From Cupriavidus necator (GTDB taxonomy: Bacteria > Pseudomonadota > Gammaproteobacteria > Burkholderiales > Burkholderiaceae), in assembly GCF_013141915.1 (NCBI RefSeq), contig NZ_SROX01000022.1:56519-120518 (forward strand): DNA of 64,000 nucleotides. The letters run 5' to 3'. Under the pieces are notes generated by a model. That model made no database searches, was not told the origin of the DNA, and was given only the letters and a program-made list of their open reading frames with translations. A program made the position numbers and the translations under genes. Position 1 is the first letter of the stretch; each line of letters opens with the position of its first letter. Below, one piece after another: positions 53,961 through 63,212 of this stretch.

Positions 53961-54423
53961 CAGGAGCTCCTCGATTTATGTTTGGGTCAACCGGGCAGAA
54001 ACGGTATGACCTGCGCAATCGAACAACACCCGCGGACTACAGAGACGGACTGGGAGACAGCGGCCCGAGACGCGGAAGACGAGCCTGCAAAGGAGAGACA
54101 GCGTATGCGGGGCCCGGCAAGTGTCAGTCCCGTGAGGTATGGGGACCAAGGTTCGGAAAGACAACGTGTAATGCGTTCTCTATTGCGCAAGCGATTCGCC
54201 TGCCCCGCTTGCCGCACCGCATGCCGGAAGGGTGGCCCGGCTGCCGTCGGCAAAGCAGCCCGCATTATAGGGTCAAAATTCCTGCGGTACGCGACTATCG
54301 CACAATAAATGCGGAACGAATTTGGGAAAACGCGACACAATTGTCCATGAATTGCGCGCCGGACCATTCAAGGTGCAATTTCCTGCGCTTGCCCGCGCCG
54401 CAGTGCACAAGTGCGCCCCGCCC
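53961..54423 (-). promoter_or_regulatory. Long leader and promoter region of the liv operon
   Basis: No supported gene. On the minus strand TATAAT at 54264-54269 is a perfect -10 hexamer, preceded by TTTTGACCC but lacking a -35 at the right distance. It predicts an untranslated leader of about 300 bases. A further AT-rich patch lies at 54285-54350. I could not identify a known riboswitch or a Leu/Ile/Val-rich leader peptide. Confidence 0.5.
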
Positions 54424-54455
54424 ACAAAGACAAACGCCCCGGCGGGCCGGGGCGT
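54424..54455 (-). terminator. Intrinsic terminator after gltA
   Basis: ACGCCCCGG and CCGGGGCGT pair around a short loop. On the minus strand TTTGTCTTTG follows. It ends the sdh-gltA transcript 33 bases after the gltA stop. Confidence 0.85.
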
Positions 54456-54488
54456 CTGCAATTGCTGCACTGCGCAGCGAGGGCAAGC

Positions 54489-55790
54489 TTAGCGCTTGGC
54501 CACGTCCGGCACGTCGCGGGTGGCGGCGCCCACGAACAGCTGGCGCGGACGGCCAATCTTGTATTCCGGATCGGTGATCATCTCTTCCCACTGCGAGATC
54601 CAGCCCGGGGTGCGGGCCAGCGCGAAGATGCAGGTGAACAGCGAAGTCGGGATACCCAGCGCGCGCTGCACGATGCCCGAGTAGAAGTCGACGTTCGGGT
54701 ACAGCTTGCGGCTGACGAAGTATTCGTCTTCCAGCGCGATCTTTTCCAGCTCCATGGCCAGCTTGAACAGCGGGTCGTTGTGCAGGCCCAGTTCGTTCAG
54801 CACTTCATGGCAGGTTTCGCGCATCAGCTTGGCGCGCGGATCGTAGTTCTTGTACACGCGGTGGCCAAAGCCCATCAGGCGCACGCCCGAGTTCTTGTCC
54901 TTGACCTGCTTGATGAACTCGGGGATGTTGTCGACGCTGCCGATCTCTTCCAGCATCTTCAGCGCGGCTTCGTTGGCCCCGCCGTGGGCCGGGCCCCACA
55001 GGCAGGCGACGCCGGCGGCGATCGCTGCGAACGGGTTGGTGCCCGACGAACCGGCCAGGCGCACGGTCGAGGTCGACGCGTTCTGCTCGTGGTCGGCGTG
55101 CAGGATGAAGATGCGGTCCAGCGCGCGCTCGAGCACCGGGTTCACGGTGTACGGGGCGCACGGCGTGGCGAACAGCATGCGCAGGAAGTTGCCCGAGTAG
55201 GACAGGTCATTCTGCGGGTAGATGTACGGCTGGCCGATGTTGTACTTGTACGCCATCGCGACCATGGTCGGCATCTTGGCGATCAGGCGGATGGCCGAGA
55301 TCTCGCGCTGGTGCGGATCGTCGATGTCCATGGCGTCGTGGTAGAACGCGCTCATGGCGCCCACCAGGCCGGTCAGCACGGCCATCGGGTGCGCATCGCG
55401 GCGGAAGCCGCGCATGAAGAACTGCAGCTGCTCGTGGACCATGGTGTGGTTCATCACATGGCCGACGAATTCTTCCTTCTGCTTGGCGTTGGGCAGCTCG
55501 CCCTTGAGCAGCAGGTAGCAGGTCTCGAGGTGGTCGCACTTCTGCGCCAGCTGCTCGATCGGGTAGCCGCGGTACAGCAGCTCGCCCTTGTCGCCGTCGA
55601 TATAGGTGATCTTGGAATTGCACGAAGCCGTCGACATGAAACCGGGGTCGTAGGTGAACTTACCGGTTTGTCCGTACAGCTTGCGAATGTCGATCACGTC
55701 CGGGCCAACCGTACCCGTGTAAATCGGCAGCTCAACGCTGGGGGAACCATCGGAGAACGATAGCGTGGCTTTCACATCGGACGGCGTCAT
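54489..55790 (-). CDS. gltA: Citrate synthase GltA
   Basis: A 433-residue type II citrate synthase that condenses oxaloacetate with acetyl-CoA. The N-terminal domain (YDPGFMSTASCNSKITYIDG) is typical of NADH-sensitive Gram-negative enzymes. Catalytic regions WGPAHGGANEAAL and MGFGHRVYKNYDPRAK are present. It is the last gene of sdhC-sdhD-sdhA-sdhB-sdhE-gltA, 43 bases after sdhE. The start at 55790 has GGATCC-type purine-rich sequence upstream. Confidence 0.96.
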   Translation of the reverse strand: MTPSDVKATLSFSDGSPSVELPIYTGTVGPDVIDIRKLYGQTGKFTYDPGFMSTASCNSKITYIDGDKGELLYRGYPIEQLAQKCDHLETCYLLLKGELPNAKQKEEFVGHVMNHTMVHEQLQFFMRGFRRDAHPMAVLTGLVGAMSAFYHDAMDIDDPHQREISAIRLIAKMPTMVAMAYKYNIGQPYIYPQNDLSYSGNFLRMLFATPCAPYTVNPVLERALDRIFILHADHEQNASTSTVRLAGSSGTNPFAAIAAGVACLWGPAHGGANEAALKMLEEIGSVDNIPEFIKQVKDKNSGVRLMGFGHRVYKNYDPRAKLMRETCHEVLNELGLHNDPLFKLAMELEKIALEDEYFVSRKLYPNVDFYSGIVQRALGIPTSLFTCIFALARTPGWISQWEEMITDPEYKIGRPRQLFVGAATRDVPDVAKR

Positions 55791-55833
55791 GTCGGATCCT
55801 TCAAATGCTGTGAATAATAATGTTGACCAAAAC

Positions 55834-56121
55834 TCAGACCGTACGCAGCAGGGCAATGACTCGCTGCATCGGGGGCGTGTCGAGCTCACCGTCCAGTTCC
55901 TTGCGGGCAAGGAGCAGGTCCATCAACTCGTTGTCGCTGAGCTCGAACAGCTGGCTCAGCGAAGCCACATCCTCGTCGGACAGGCTCTCCTCGTAACGGT
56001 TGAAGAAACGTTCGACGATGATGTCGTTCTCCAGGAGGCCGCGGCGGGCACGCCAGCGCAACCGGGCGCGCTTGTGCGGATCGGCCTGATGGGAGAAGTT
56101 GGTGGCAGGACTCTCGGTCAT
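55834..56121 (-). CDS. sdhE: Succinate dehydrogenase assembly factor SdhE
   Basis: A 95-residue small helical protein needed to attach FAD covalently to SdhA. The RGxxE motif is at residues 27-31 (RGLLENDI), followed by FFNRYEESLSDEDVASLSQLFELSDNELMDLL. It lies between sdhB and gltA, as in many betaproteobacteria. Confidence 0.93.
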   Translation of the reverse strand: MTESPATNFSHQADPHKRARLRWRARRGLLENDIIVERFFNRYEESLSDEDVASLSQLFELSDNELMDLLLARKELDGELDTPPMQRVIALLRTV

Positions 56122-56199
56122 GGCTTCCTACTTTCGGCGCGCCCGCCAGATATAGCCGCTCTGGCTGACGCGCCGCTTACTGCTTAGACAGCCGCAGGA

Positions 56200-56901
56200 T
56201 CACACCGCGCGGCGGACCATCAGCTCCTTGATCTTGCCGATGGCCTTGGTCGGGTTCAGACCCTTCGGGCACACGTCGACGCAGTTCATGATGCTGTGGC
56301 AACGGAACAGGCGGTACGGGTCGTTCAGGTTGTCGAGGCGCTCGCTGGTGGCCTGGTCGCGGCTGTCCGCAATGAAGCGGTAAGCCTGCAGCAGGCCGGC
56401 GGGGCCGACGAACTTGTCCGGGTTCCACCAGAACGACGGGCACGAGGTCGAGCAGCTGGCGCACAGAATGCACTCGTACAGGCCGTCCAGCTCGTCACGC
56501 TCTTCCGGCGACTGCAGGCGCTCTTTCTCGGGCGGCGGCTCGTCGTTGATCAGGAACGGCTTGATCGAGTTGTACTGCTTGAAGAAGTTCGTCATGTCGA
56601 CGATCAGGTCGCGCACCACCGGCAGGCCGGGCAGCGGACGCAGCACGATGCGGTCCGGCAGCTCGCGCATGTTGGTCAGGCAGGCCAGGCCGTTCTTGCC
56701 GTTGATGTTCATCGCGTCCGAGCCGCACACGCCTTCGCGGCACGAGCGGCGGAACGAGATGGTCTCGTCCAGCTTCTTCAGCTTGACCAGCGCGTCCAGC
56801 AGCATGCGCTCGTGGCCGTCCAGCTCGACCTCGTAGGTCTGCATGCGCGGCGCCGCATCCTTGTCCGGATCGTAGCGGTAGACTTCGAAAATACGCTTCA
56901 T
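56200..56901 (-). CDS. sdhB: Succinate dehydrogenase iron-sulphur subunit SdhB
   Basis: A 233-residue subunit carrying three clusters: [2Fe-2S] at CREGVCGSDAMNINGKNGLAC, [4Fe-4S] at CILCASCSTSCPS and [3Fe-4S] at CHSIMNCVDVCPKGLNP. It passes electrons from SdhA to quinone at the inner membrane. It starts 34 bases after sdhA. Confidence 0.96.
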   Translation of the reverse strand: MKRIFEVYRYDPDKDAAPRMQTYEVELDGHERMLLDALVKLKKLDETISFRRSCREGVCGSDAMNINGKNGLACLTNMRELPDRIVLRPLPGLPVVRDLIVDMTNFFKQYNSIKPFLINDEPPPEKERLQSPEERDELDGLYECILCASCSTSCPSFWWNPDKFVGPAGLLQAYRFIADSRDQATSERLDNLNDPYRLFRCHSIMNCVDVCPKGLNPTKAIGKIKELMVRRAV

Positions 56902-56935
56902 TTCTGTGGGTCCTGTTATCTCTACGATGCGGTGC

Positions 56936-58714
56936 TCAGAAGGTACGGGCCTTCGGCGGCACGCTTTCCACCGTCAGCGGTTCCATCTTCACCGGCTTGT
57001 AGTCGAGGCGGTTGCCTTCGCTGTAGAACAGCGTGTGCTTGAGCCAGTTCTGGTCGTCGCGATTCGGGAAGTCGCTGTGCGCGTGGGCGCCGCGCGATTC
57101 CTTGCGGGCCGCGGCCGAGATCATGGTGGCCTTGGCCACTTCCACCAGGTTGGCCACTTCCAGGGCTTCCACCAGCGCGGTGTTGAAGACCTTGGACTTG
57201 TCCTTCAGGTGGATGTTGTTGGCGCGCTCGGAGACTTCCAGGATGCGCTCGACGCCTTCGTCCATCAGCTTCTGGGTGCGGAACACGCCGGCATGCGACT
57301 GCATGTTCTTGCGGATGTCGTTGGCGACATCCTGCGTGTATTCACCCGAGCTCGTGCCTTGCAGCTTGGCCAGGCGCGACAGCGCCAGGTCGGCGGCATC
57401 GGCCGGCAGCGGCTTGTGTTCCTTCTGCTTCAGGTTCTGCGCGATGATGTGGTTGCCGGCAGCACGGCCGAACACCACCAGGTCGAGCAGCGAGTTGGTG
57501 CCCAGGCGGTTGGCGCCGTGCACCGACACGCACGAGCATTCGCCGATCGCGTAGAAACCGTTCAGGACTTCGTTCGGGTTGCCGTTCTTCGGCACCACGA
57601 CCTGGCCGTGATAGTTGGTCGGGATACCGCCCATCTGGTAGTGGATGGTCGGGACCACGGGGATCGGTTCCTTGATCGCGTCGACGTTGGCGAACTTCAT
57701 GCCGATTTCGCGGATCGACGGCAGGCGCTTCATGATGGTCTCGGCACCGACGTGGGTCAGGTCGAGCAGCACGTAGTCGCCGTTCGGGCCGCAGCCGCGG
57801 CCTTCCTTGATTTCCTGGTCCATCGAGCGCGAGACGAAGTCGCGCGGCGCCAGGTCCTTCAGCGTCGGCGCGTAGCGCTCCATGAAGCGCTCGCCGTCCT
57901 TGTTGCGCAGGATGCCGCCTTCGCCGCGCACGCCTTCGGTGATCAGCACGCCCGCGCCGGCCACGCCGGTCGGGTGGAACTGCCAGAACTCCATGTCTTC
58001 CAGCGGCACGCCGGCGCGCGCTGCCATGCCCAGGCCGTCACCGGTGTTGATGAAGGCATTGGTGGAAGCGGCGTAGATGCGGCCGGCACCGCCGGTGGCG
58101 AACAGCGTGGTCTTGGCCTCGAGGATGTAGACCTCGCCGGTTTCCATTTCCAGCGCGGTCACGCCCAGCACGTCGCCGTCCTGGTCGCGGATCAGGTCCA
58201 GCGCCATCCATTCGACGAAGAAGTGGGTCTTGGCGCGCACGTTGCGCTGGTACAGCGTGTGCAGCAGCGCGTGGCCGGTACGGTCAGCCGCGGCGCAGGC
58301 GCGCTGCACCGGCTTTTCACCGTAGTTGGCGGTGTGGCCGCCGAACGGACGCTGGTAGATGGTGCCGTCGGGGTTGCGGTCGAACGGCATGCCGAAGTGT
58401 TCGAGCTCGTACACGACCTTCGGCGCTTCACGGCACATGAACTCGATGGCGTCCTGGTCACCCAGCCAGTCCGAGCCCTTGATGGTGTCGTAGAAGTGAT
58501 AGTGCCAGTTGTCCTCGCTCATGTTGCCGAGCGAGGCACCGATGCCGCCCTGCGCCGCCACGGTGTGCGAGCGCGTCGGGAACACCTTGGACAGCACGGC
58601 CACGTTCAGGCCGGCTTCCGCGAGCTGGAGGGATGCGCGCATCCCGGCGCCGCCAGCACCGACGATGACCACGTCAAAGCGGCGACGCGGCAATCCAGTC
58701 TTGACTGCGACCAT
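56936..58714 (-). CDS. sdhA: Succinate dehydrogenase flavoprotein subunit SdhA
   Basis: A 592-residue flavoprotein that oxidises succinate to fumarate. The FAD-binding GAGGAG follows the first strand and the covalent flavin His is His50 in SHTVAAQGG. HPTGVAGAGVLITEGVRGEGG and the active-site Arg region near DFVSRSMDQEIKEGRG are conserved. It is 3 bases after sdhD. Confidence 0.97.
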   Translation of the reverse strand: MVAVKTGLPRRRFDVVIVGAGGAGMRASLQLAEAGLNVAVLSKVFPTRSHTVAAQGGIGASLGNMSEDNWHYHFYDTIKGSDWLGDQDAIEFMCREAPKVVYELEHFGMPFDRNPDGTIYQRPFGGHTANYGEKPVQRACAAADRTGHALLHTLYQRNVRAKTHFFVEWMALDLIRDQDGDVLGVTALEMETGEVYILEAKTTLFATGGAGRIYAASTNAFINTGDGLGMAARAGVPLEDMEFWQFHPTGVAGAGVLITEGVRGEGGILRNKDGERFMERYAPTLKDLAPRDFVSRSMDQEIKEGRGCGPNGDYVLLDLTHVGAETIMKRLPSIREIGMKFANVDAIKEPIPVVPTIHYQMGGIPTNYHGQVVVPKNGNPNEVLNGFYAIGECSCVSVHGANRLGTNSLLDLVVFGRAAGNHIIAQNLKQKEHKPLPADAADLALSRLAKLQGTSSGEYTQDVANDIRKNMQSHAGVFRTQKLMDEGVERILEVSERANNIHLKDKSKVFNTALVEALEVANLVEVAKATMISAAARKESRGAHAHSDFPNRDDQNWLKHTLFYSEGNRLDYKPVKMEPLTVESVPPKARTF

Positions 58715-58717
58715 TTA

Positions 58718-59083
58718 TTACACCCTCCAGAGAATCTGAGCAGCGTAGCCCGCGCAACCGACGAGCCACAGAATCGTAAGAACTTGCAGCACGAGGCGCA
58801 CCGCCATCGGCTTCACATAGTCCATCCAGATGTCGCGCACGCCGATCCAGGCGTGATACAGCAGCGACAGGATGGTGAGGAACGTGATGATCTTCATCCA
58901 CTGGTTGGCGAAGAGCCCTGCCCACGCTTCATACGAAGCGCCGTTCGACAGCAGGAAGGCAATGGCCAGGATCACGGTGAAGACCACCATGACCACAGCC
59001 GTGACACGTTGTGCGAGCCAGTCTTTCAGGCCGTAGTGGGCACCGACGACAAGACGCTTGGGACCGATATTGTTATTTGCCAC
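58718..59083 (-). CDS. sdhD: Succinate dehydrogenase membrane anchor SdhD
   Basis: A 121-residue anchor with three helices. RVTAVVMVVF, YHAWIGVRDIWMDYVKP (His77, near the haem) and the last helix match SdhD. The start is GTG at 59083. It lies 11 bases after sdhC. Confidence 0.93.
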   Translation of the reverse strand: MANNNIGPKRLVVGAHYGLKDWLAQRVTAVVMVVFTVILAIAFLLSNGASYEAWAGLFANQWMKIITFLTILSLLYHAWIGVRDIWMDYVKPMAVRLVLQVLTILWLVGCAGYAAQILWRV

Positions 59084-59094
59084 CTTGATTCTCC

Positions 59095-59505
59095 TCAGAA
59101 CAGGCCGAACAGCTTCAGGCCGAAAATCAGGGTAAGCAGCAGGCTCACAACCAGCACGCTGATGGCAGACTTGGCCGAGGCGGGCTTGGAGACACCAACG
59201 TGCACATCCAGCAGCAGGAAGCGGATACCAGCGCAGAAGTGATGCAGATAACCCCAGATCAGGGCCAGCACAACCAGCTTGACAAAGCCGCCGGACAACA
59301 GGGCCGAGAACTTTGCGAAGCTCAGTTCGGAGGTGATGCTCTGCTCAAACAGATACAGGACGAAGGGAAGGAGGAGGAACATCAGTGCACCGCTCACGCG
59401 ATGCAGGATGGATACCTTGCCGGCCCAGGGCAACCGGTATTTCGCGATCTGCGAAATACCGATATTCCGGAACTCCGGCCTGGCTTGTTTGACGGCTTCA
59501 GCCAT
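59095..59505 (-). CDS. sdhC: Succinate dehydrogenase cytochrome b556 subunit SdhC
   Basis: A 136-residue membrane subunit with three helices. KVSILHRVSGALMFLLLP marks the quinone-site region, and the haem-ligand His is in GYLHHFCAGIRFLLLD (His88 or His89). The ATG at 59505 gives the family N-terminus (RPEFRNIGISQIAKYRLPW region). It is the first gene of the sdh-gltA operon. A weak promoter candidate, TAAAAT at 59589-59594 on the minus strand, lies upstream. Confidence 0.93.
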   Translation of the reverse strand: MAEAVKQARPEFRNIGISQIAKYRLPWAGKVSILHRVSGALMFLLLPFVLYLFEQSITSELSFAKFSALLSGGFVKLVVLALIWGYLHHFCAGIRFLLLDVHVGVSKPASAKSAISVLVVSLLLTLIFGLKLFGLF

Positions 59506-59782
59506 GCGAGACCCCATTAGCGGTAAACAAAGAAACGAAACTGCCATTGCCCTGCATGCAACGGGATGCACTAGGGCAAATCCATGAGATTTTAGCGCCT
59601 TTGTTGCGCGCTGCACCAATAATTTTCAGCTATCGCGCCCCGGCCAGCGCCGCCCGACAATCGCACACAACGCACATTCGACGCCCGTCACCAGGCCACG
59701 ACCACCGTGTCGCGCAACAGCCGGCATTACGCTGGCAGAGATCCACAATAATCGGCGCGCGAATATCAAGCTGGGCGCCGAT

Positions 59783-60667
59783 TCAGCTGAGGTCGTTCTG
59801 GTAATAGTGCTTGGTCGTCACGTACAGCCCGCGGCGCACTTCCACGGGGCGGTCGCCATAGGTGTAGGAAACACGCTCGACCGACAGCAGCGGCGAGCCC
59901 ACCGGTACGGACAGCAGCTCGGCCGCCGTTTCATCGGCCGGCACCGCGCGGATTTTTTCCGAGGCGCGAATCATGCGCGTACCGAATTCGGCCTCGAACA
60001 ATGCATACATAGGGCCCTTCCACTCGGTCAGCTTTTCCGCGGTGAGGCCCTTGAAGTTGGCGCCGAGCAGCCAGATGTCATCCAGCACGGTCGATTCGCC
60101 GGAGAAGTTCAGCACGCGGCGGATCTGCACCACGCTGTCGCCGGTGCGGATGTCGAGCAGCCGCGCGATCTCAGCCGGGGCGCGCAGGCGCTTGCATTCC
60201 AGGACCTGGCTGGCGCCATAATGGGGTTCGCCTTCGTCGGGGACGAGGCGCAGGAAGCGGAACTTGACCACATCTTCATGGTGCGTGGTCACGAAGGTGC
60301 CCTTGCCCTGGCGGCGTGCCACCAGGTTCTCGGCGGCGAGCTCGTCGATGGCCTTGCGCACCGTCCCCTGGCTGACCTTGTAGCGCGACGCCAGCTCCAT
60401 TTCGCTGGGAATCATCTCGCCAGGCTTCCATTCGCCGGATTGCAGGCTGCGCGTGATCAACGCCTTGATCTGCTGGTAAAGCGGACTGAACGTCGGCGAC
60501 GGCACTGACTGCGGACCAGGGGCAGGGCCAGATTGCGGGGCGGCGTGCGGCGCGGGAACCGGCGCAGGCGGCGAAAGCGGCTGCGTCCCGGCGCCAGGCG
60601 TGGCGGCGCCAGAATCCTGCGCGCCGGGGGCGGCCGCGCCGGTCAGGGACGTAGGCAGGGAGGACAT
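59783..60667 (-). CDS. GntR-family regulator with UTRA domain (HutC/FarR type)
   Basis: A 294-residue regulator with an unusual Pro/Ala/Gly-rich N-terminal extension (about 60 residues), a GntR winged helix (about 62-127; MELASRYKVSQGTVRKAIDEL) and a C-terminal UTRA ligand domain (about 140-285). It lies upstream of sdhC on the same strand and diverges from mdh. The perfect palindrome at 60722-60741 in the divergent region is its likely operator, suggesting autoregulation and control of mdh. The ligand is unknown; a TCA-related acid is plausible. Confidence 0.88.
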   Translation of the reverse strand: MSSLPTSLTGAAAPGAQDSGAATPGAGTQPLSPPAPVPAPHAAPQSGPAPGPQSVPSPTFSPLYQQIKALITRSLQSGEWKPGEMIPSEMELASRYKVSQGTVRKAIDELAAENLVARRQGKGTFVTTHHEDVVKFRFLRLVPDEGEPHYGASQVLECKRLRAPAEIARLLDIRTGDSVVQIRRVLNFSGESTVLDDIWLLGANFKGLTAEKLTEWKGPMYALFEAEFGTRMIRASEKIRAVPADETAAELLSVPVGSPLLSVERVSYTYGDRPVEVRRGLYVTTKHYYQNDLS

Positions 60668-60721
60668 AGCGCGATTTCACCACAAAAGGCCGAGCGACGT
60701 CCAGCCTTACGTTAATTGTCT

Positions 60722-60741
60722 TATGTCTTATATAAGACATA
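60722..60741. promoter_or_regulatory. Perfect 20-bp palindrome, probable GntR operator
   Basis: TATGTCTTATATAAGACATA is fully self-complementary. A third half-site TGTCTTAT overlaps on the left at 60717-60724. It lies 55 bases before the gntR start and 5 bases before the -35 box of a plus-strand promoter. Confidence 0.82.
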
Positions 60742-60745
60742 TGAA

Positions 60746-60775
60746 TTGACATGGGCGAGAGGCCGGGCCTACACT
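60746..60775 (+). promoter_or_regulatory. Sigma70-type promoter reading toward mdh
   Basis: TTGACA (60746-60751) and TACACT (60770-60775) are 18 bases apart. The start near 60782 would give a leader of about 290 bases before mdh. The rest of 60776-61069 shows no other clear signal apart from a TAGACT hexamer at 60880-60885. Confidence 0.72.
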
Positions 60776-61069
60776 CGCGCTGGTCCACGCCCGCGACGGC
60801 CCGTGCCAGCAACTGCCAGGATAGCGGAATGTACCGGCCCGGCAGCAGCCCGGTCTGGAAATGGCGCCTCGCTTCGCAGTAGACTAACGCTTTGTTGCAT
60901 CACCATGACCCGTTGTGGCTCTCCCCCACCGGCCCCGCCACCTGGCTCCGGCGGACGGCCGCTCCCCGCTGTGGCGACAACCAGCACCCGGTGACACACC
61001 GCGCGCCTTATCCTGGCGCCGATGCGCCACCGACCGGCATTCCCCCTTCTATCGTTTGGAGATTTACTC

Positions 61070-62053
61070 ATGGCTAAAGCCCCAATGCGCGTCGCAGTGA
61101 CCGGCGCCGCTGGCCAGATCGGCTACTCCCTGCTGTTCCGCATCGCCAATGGCGACATGCTGGGCAAAGACCAGCCGGTCATCCTCCAACTGCTCGACCT
61201 CCCGCAAGCCCAGCAAGCCGTCAAGGGCGTGGTGATGGAACTGGAAGACTGCGCGTTCCCGCTGCTGGCCGGCGTGGTCATCACCGATGACCCCAAAGTG
61301 GCCTTCAAGGACGCCGACGTAGCCCTGCTGGTGGGTGCCCGTCCGCGCAGCAAGGGCATGGAGCGCAAGGACCTGCTCGAAGCCAACGCCCAGATCTTCA
61401 CGGTGCAGGGCAAGGCGCTGGACGAAGTCGCCAGCCGCAATGTCAAGGTGCTGGTGGTCGGCAACCCGGCCAACACCAACGCCTACATCGCCATGAAGTC
61501 GGCGCCGAACCTGCCGCGCGAGAACTTCACCGCGATGCTGCGCCTGGACCACAACCGCGCGCTGTCGCAGATCGCCGCCAAGACCGGCAAGCCGGTGTCG
61601 TCGATCGAGAAGATGTTCGTGTGGGGCAACCACAGCCCGACCATGTACGCCGACTACCGCTACGCCACCGTCGACGGCAAGAGCGTCAAGGACCTGATCA
61701 ACGACCCGGTGTGGAACAACGACGTGTTCCTGCCGACCGTCGGCAAGCGCGGCGCTGCCATCATCGAGGCGCGTGGCCTGTCGTCGGCGGCTTCGGCTGC
61801 CAACGCCGCCATCGACCACGTGCATGACTGGGTGCTGGGCAGCAACGGCCGCGTCGTCACCATGGGCATCCCGTCGAACGGCGAATACGGCATCCCGGCC
61901 GACACCATGTTTGGCTACCCGGTGACCTGCGCCAACGGCAAGTACGAGATCGTCAAGGGTCTGGAGATCGACGCCTACAGCCAGGAAAAGATCAATATCA
62001 CCCTGAAGGAACTGGAAGAAGAAAAGGCCGGCGTGCAGCATCTGCTGGGCTGA
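61070..62053 (+). CDS. mdh: Malate dehydrogenase
   Basis: A 327-residue NAD-dependent malate dehydrogenase of the cytosolic-type subgroup common in betaproteobacteria. The NAD fold is VTGAAGQIGYSLLFRIANG, and the substrate Arg loop is GARPRSKGMERKDLL. The catalytic His is in FVWGNHSPTMYADY. TTTGGAG precedes the ATG at 61070. It completes the TCA cluster with the sdh-gltA operon upstream. Confidence 0.97.
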   Translation: MAKAPMRVAVTGAAGQIGYSLLFRIANGDMLGKDQPVILQLLDLPQAQQAVKGVVMELEDCAFPLLAGVVITDDPKVAFKDADVALLVGARPRSKGMERKDLLEANAQIFTVQGKALDEVASRNVKVLVVGNPANTNAYIAMKSAPNLPRENFTAMLRLDHNRALSQIAAKTGKPVSSIEKMFVWGNHSPTMYADYRYATVDGKSVKDLINDPVWNNDVFLPTVGKRGAAIIEARGLSSAASAANAAIDHVHDWVLGSNGRVVTMGIPSNGEYGIPADTMFGYPVTCANGKYEIVKGLEIDAYSQEKINITLKELEEEKAGVQHLLG

Positions 62054-62075
62054 TCTTCCGAGCGCCAGAAAAAAG

Positions 62076-62123
62076 ACCGGGGTTCCGCAACGATTCAAGA
62101 ATCGGCGCGGACCCCGGTTTTTT
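62076..62123 (+). terminator. Intrinsic terminator after mdh
   Basis: ACCGGGGT and ACCCCGGT form the base of a long hairpin, with an inner CGATTC/GAATCG helix, and six T follow. It lies 22 bases past the mdh stop. Confidence 0.92.
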
Positions 62124-62180
62124 CATAGGCAACGGCCATGCGGCCCTGCCCTGTCCGCCAACTTCAATCTCCGAATCAAC

Positions 62181-63161
62181 GTGCATCCTTCCGAGGTCTT
62201 GTTCCAGGGCGAAGCCATCCCGGTCCAGTTGCCGGTGTGTGACCATTACGCGGGTAGCGAAAAGCTGATGCGCAAATCGCTGGCCCTGCAGCAAGAGCTT
62301 GGCCCGGTCTTCGACATCACCTTCGACTGCGAGGACGGCGCCGCCGTGGGCCACGAGCGCGAGCACGCTGAGCTGTGCGCGCAGCTGGTCAACGGCCCGC
62401 TCAATGCCCACAACCGGGTGGGCGTGCGCATCCATGACCCGGCCCACCCCAGCTGGCGCCAGGATGTCGACGTGCTGGTGCGCGCCGCCGGCGCGCGGCT
62501 GGCCTATGTGGTGGTGCCCAAGGTCACCGACGTGGTCGAGGTCGCGCGCGTGACCGACCATGTCAACCAGGTGGCGCGCAGTGCCGGCATCGCCCGCCAT
62601 ATCCCGATCCATGTGCTGATCGAAACCCATGCGGCGCTGGAGCAGGCCTTCGATATCGCCGCGCTGGTGCAGGTGGAATGCCTGAGCTTCGGCCTGATGG
62701 ACTTTGTCTCGGCCCACCATGGCGCGATTCCCGGCGAGGCCATGCGTTCGCCACAGCAGTTCGAACACCCGCTGGTGCGCCGCGCCATGCTGGAGATCTC
62801 CGCCGCGTGCCACCGCCATGGCAAGGTACCCTCGCACAACGTCAGCACCGACGTGCAAGCGCCGCAGCGCGCTGGCGACGATGCGCTGCGCGCGCGCAGC
62901 GAGTTCGGCTACCTGCGCAAGTGGAGCATCCATCCGGGCCAGATCGCCCCGATCGTGGCGGCGTTCCGCCCGGGCGCGGAAGAGATCGGCGCGGCCAGCC
63001 AGATCCTGCTGGCCGCGCATGAGAACAACTGGGCACCGATCCGCCATGAAGGCCAGTTGCACGACCGCGCCAGCTACCGCTATTACTGGTCGCTGCTGCA
63101 GCGCGCGCAGGCCACCGGCACGCCGCTGCCAGCCACCGTGGAAGCGCTGTTCTTCGGCTGA
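62181..63161 (+). CDS. CitE-like HpcH/HpaI aldolase/citrate lyase family protein
   Basis: A 326-residue TIM-barrel protein. FDITFDCEDGAAVGHER, VGVRIHDPAHPSWRQDVDVLV and VLIETHAALEQAFDIAAL match CoA-ester lyases of the CitE type, and YLRKWSIHPGQIAPI is the C-terminal signature. It probably cleaves a (methyl)malyl- or citramalyl-CoA-like ester with a divalent metal. No CitD or CitF partner is present. The start is GTG at 62181 with a poor ribosome site. It precedes prpC by 51 bases. Confidence 0.8.
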   Translation: MHPSEVLFQGEAIPVQLPVCDHYAGSEKLMRKSLALQQELGPVFDITFDCEDGAAVGHEREHAELCAQLVNGPLNAHNRVGVRIHDPAHPSWRQDVDVLVRAAGARLAYVVVPKVTDVVEVARVTDHVNQVARSAGIARHIPIHVLIETHAALEQAFDIAALVQVECLSFGLMDFVSAHHGAIPGEAMRSPQQFEHPLVRRAMLEISAACHRHGKVPSHNVSTDVQAPQRAGDDALRARSEFGYLRKWSIHPGQIAPIVAAFRPGAEEIGAASQILLAAHENNWAPIRHEGQLHDRASYRYYWSLLQRAQATGTPLPATVEALFFG

Positions 63162-63212
63162 AGCCGATACCGATACCAAGAACCCCTCCGGGCAGCGCCC
63201 AAGGAGACACGG

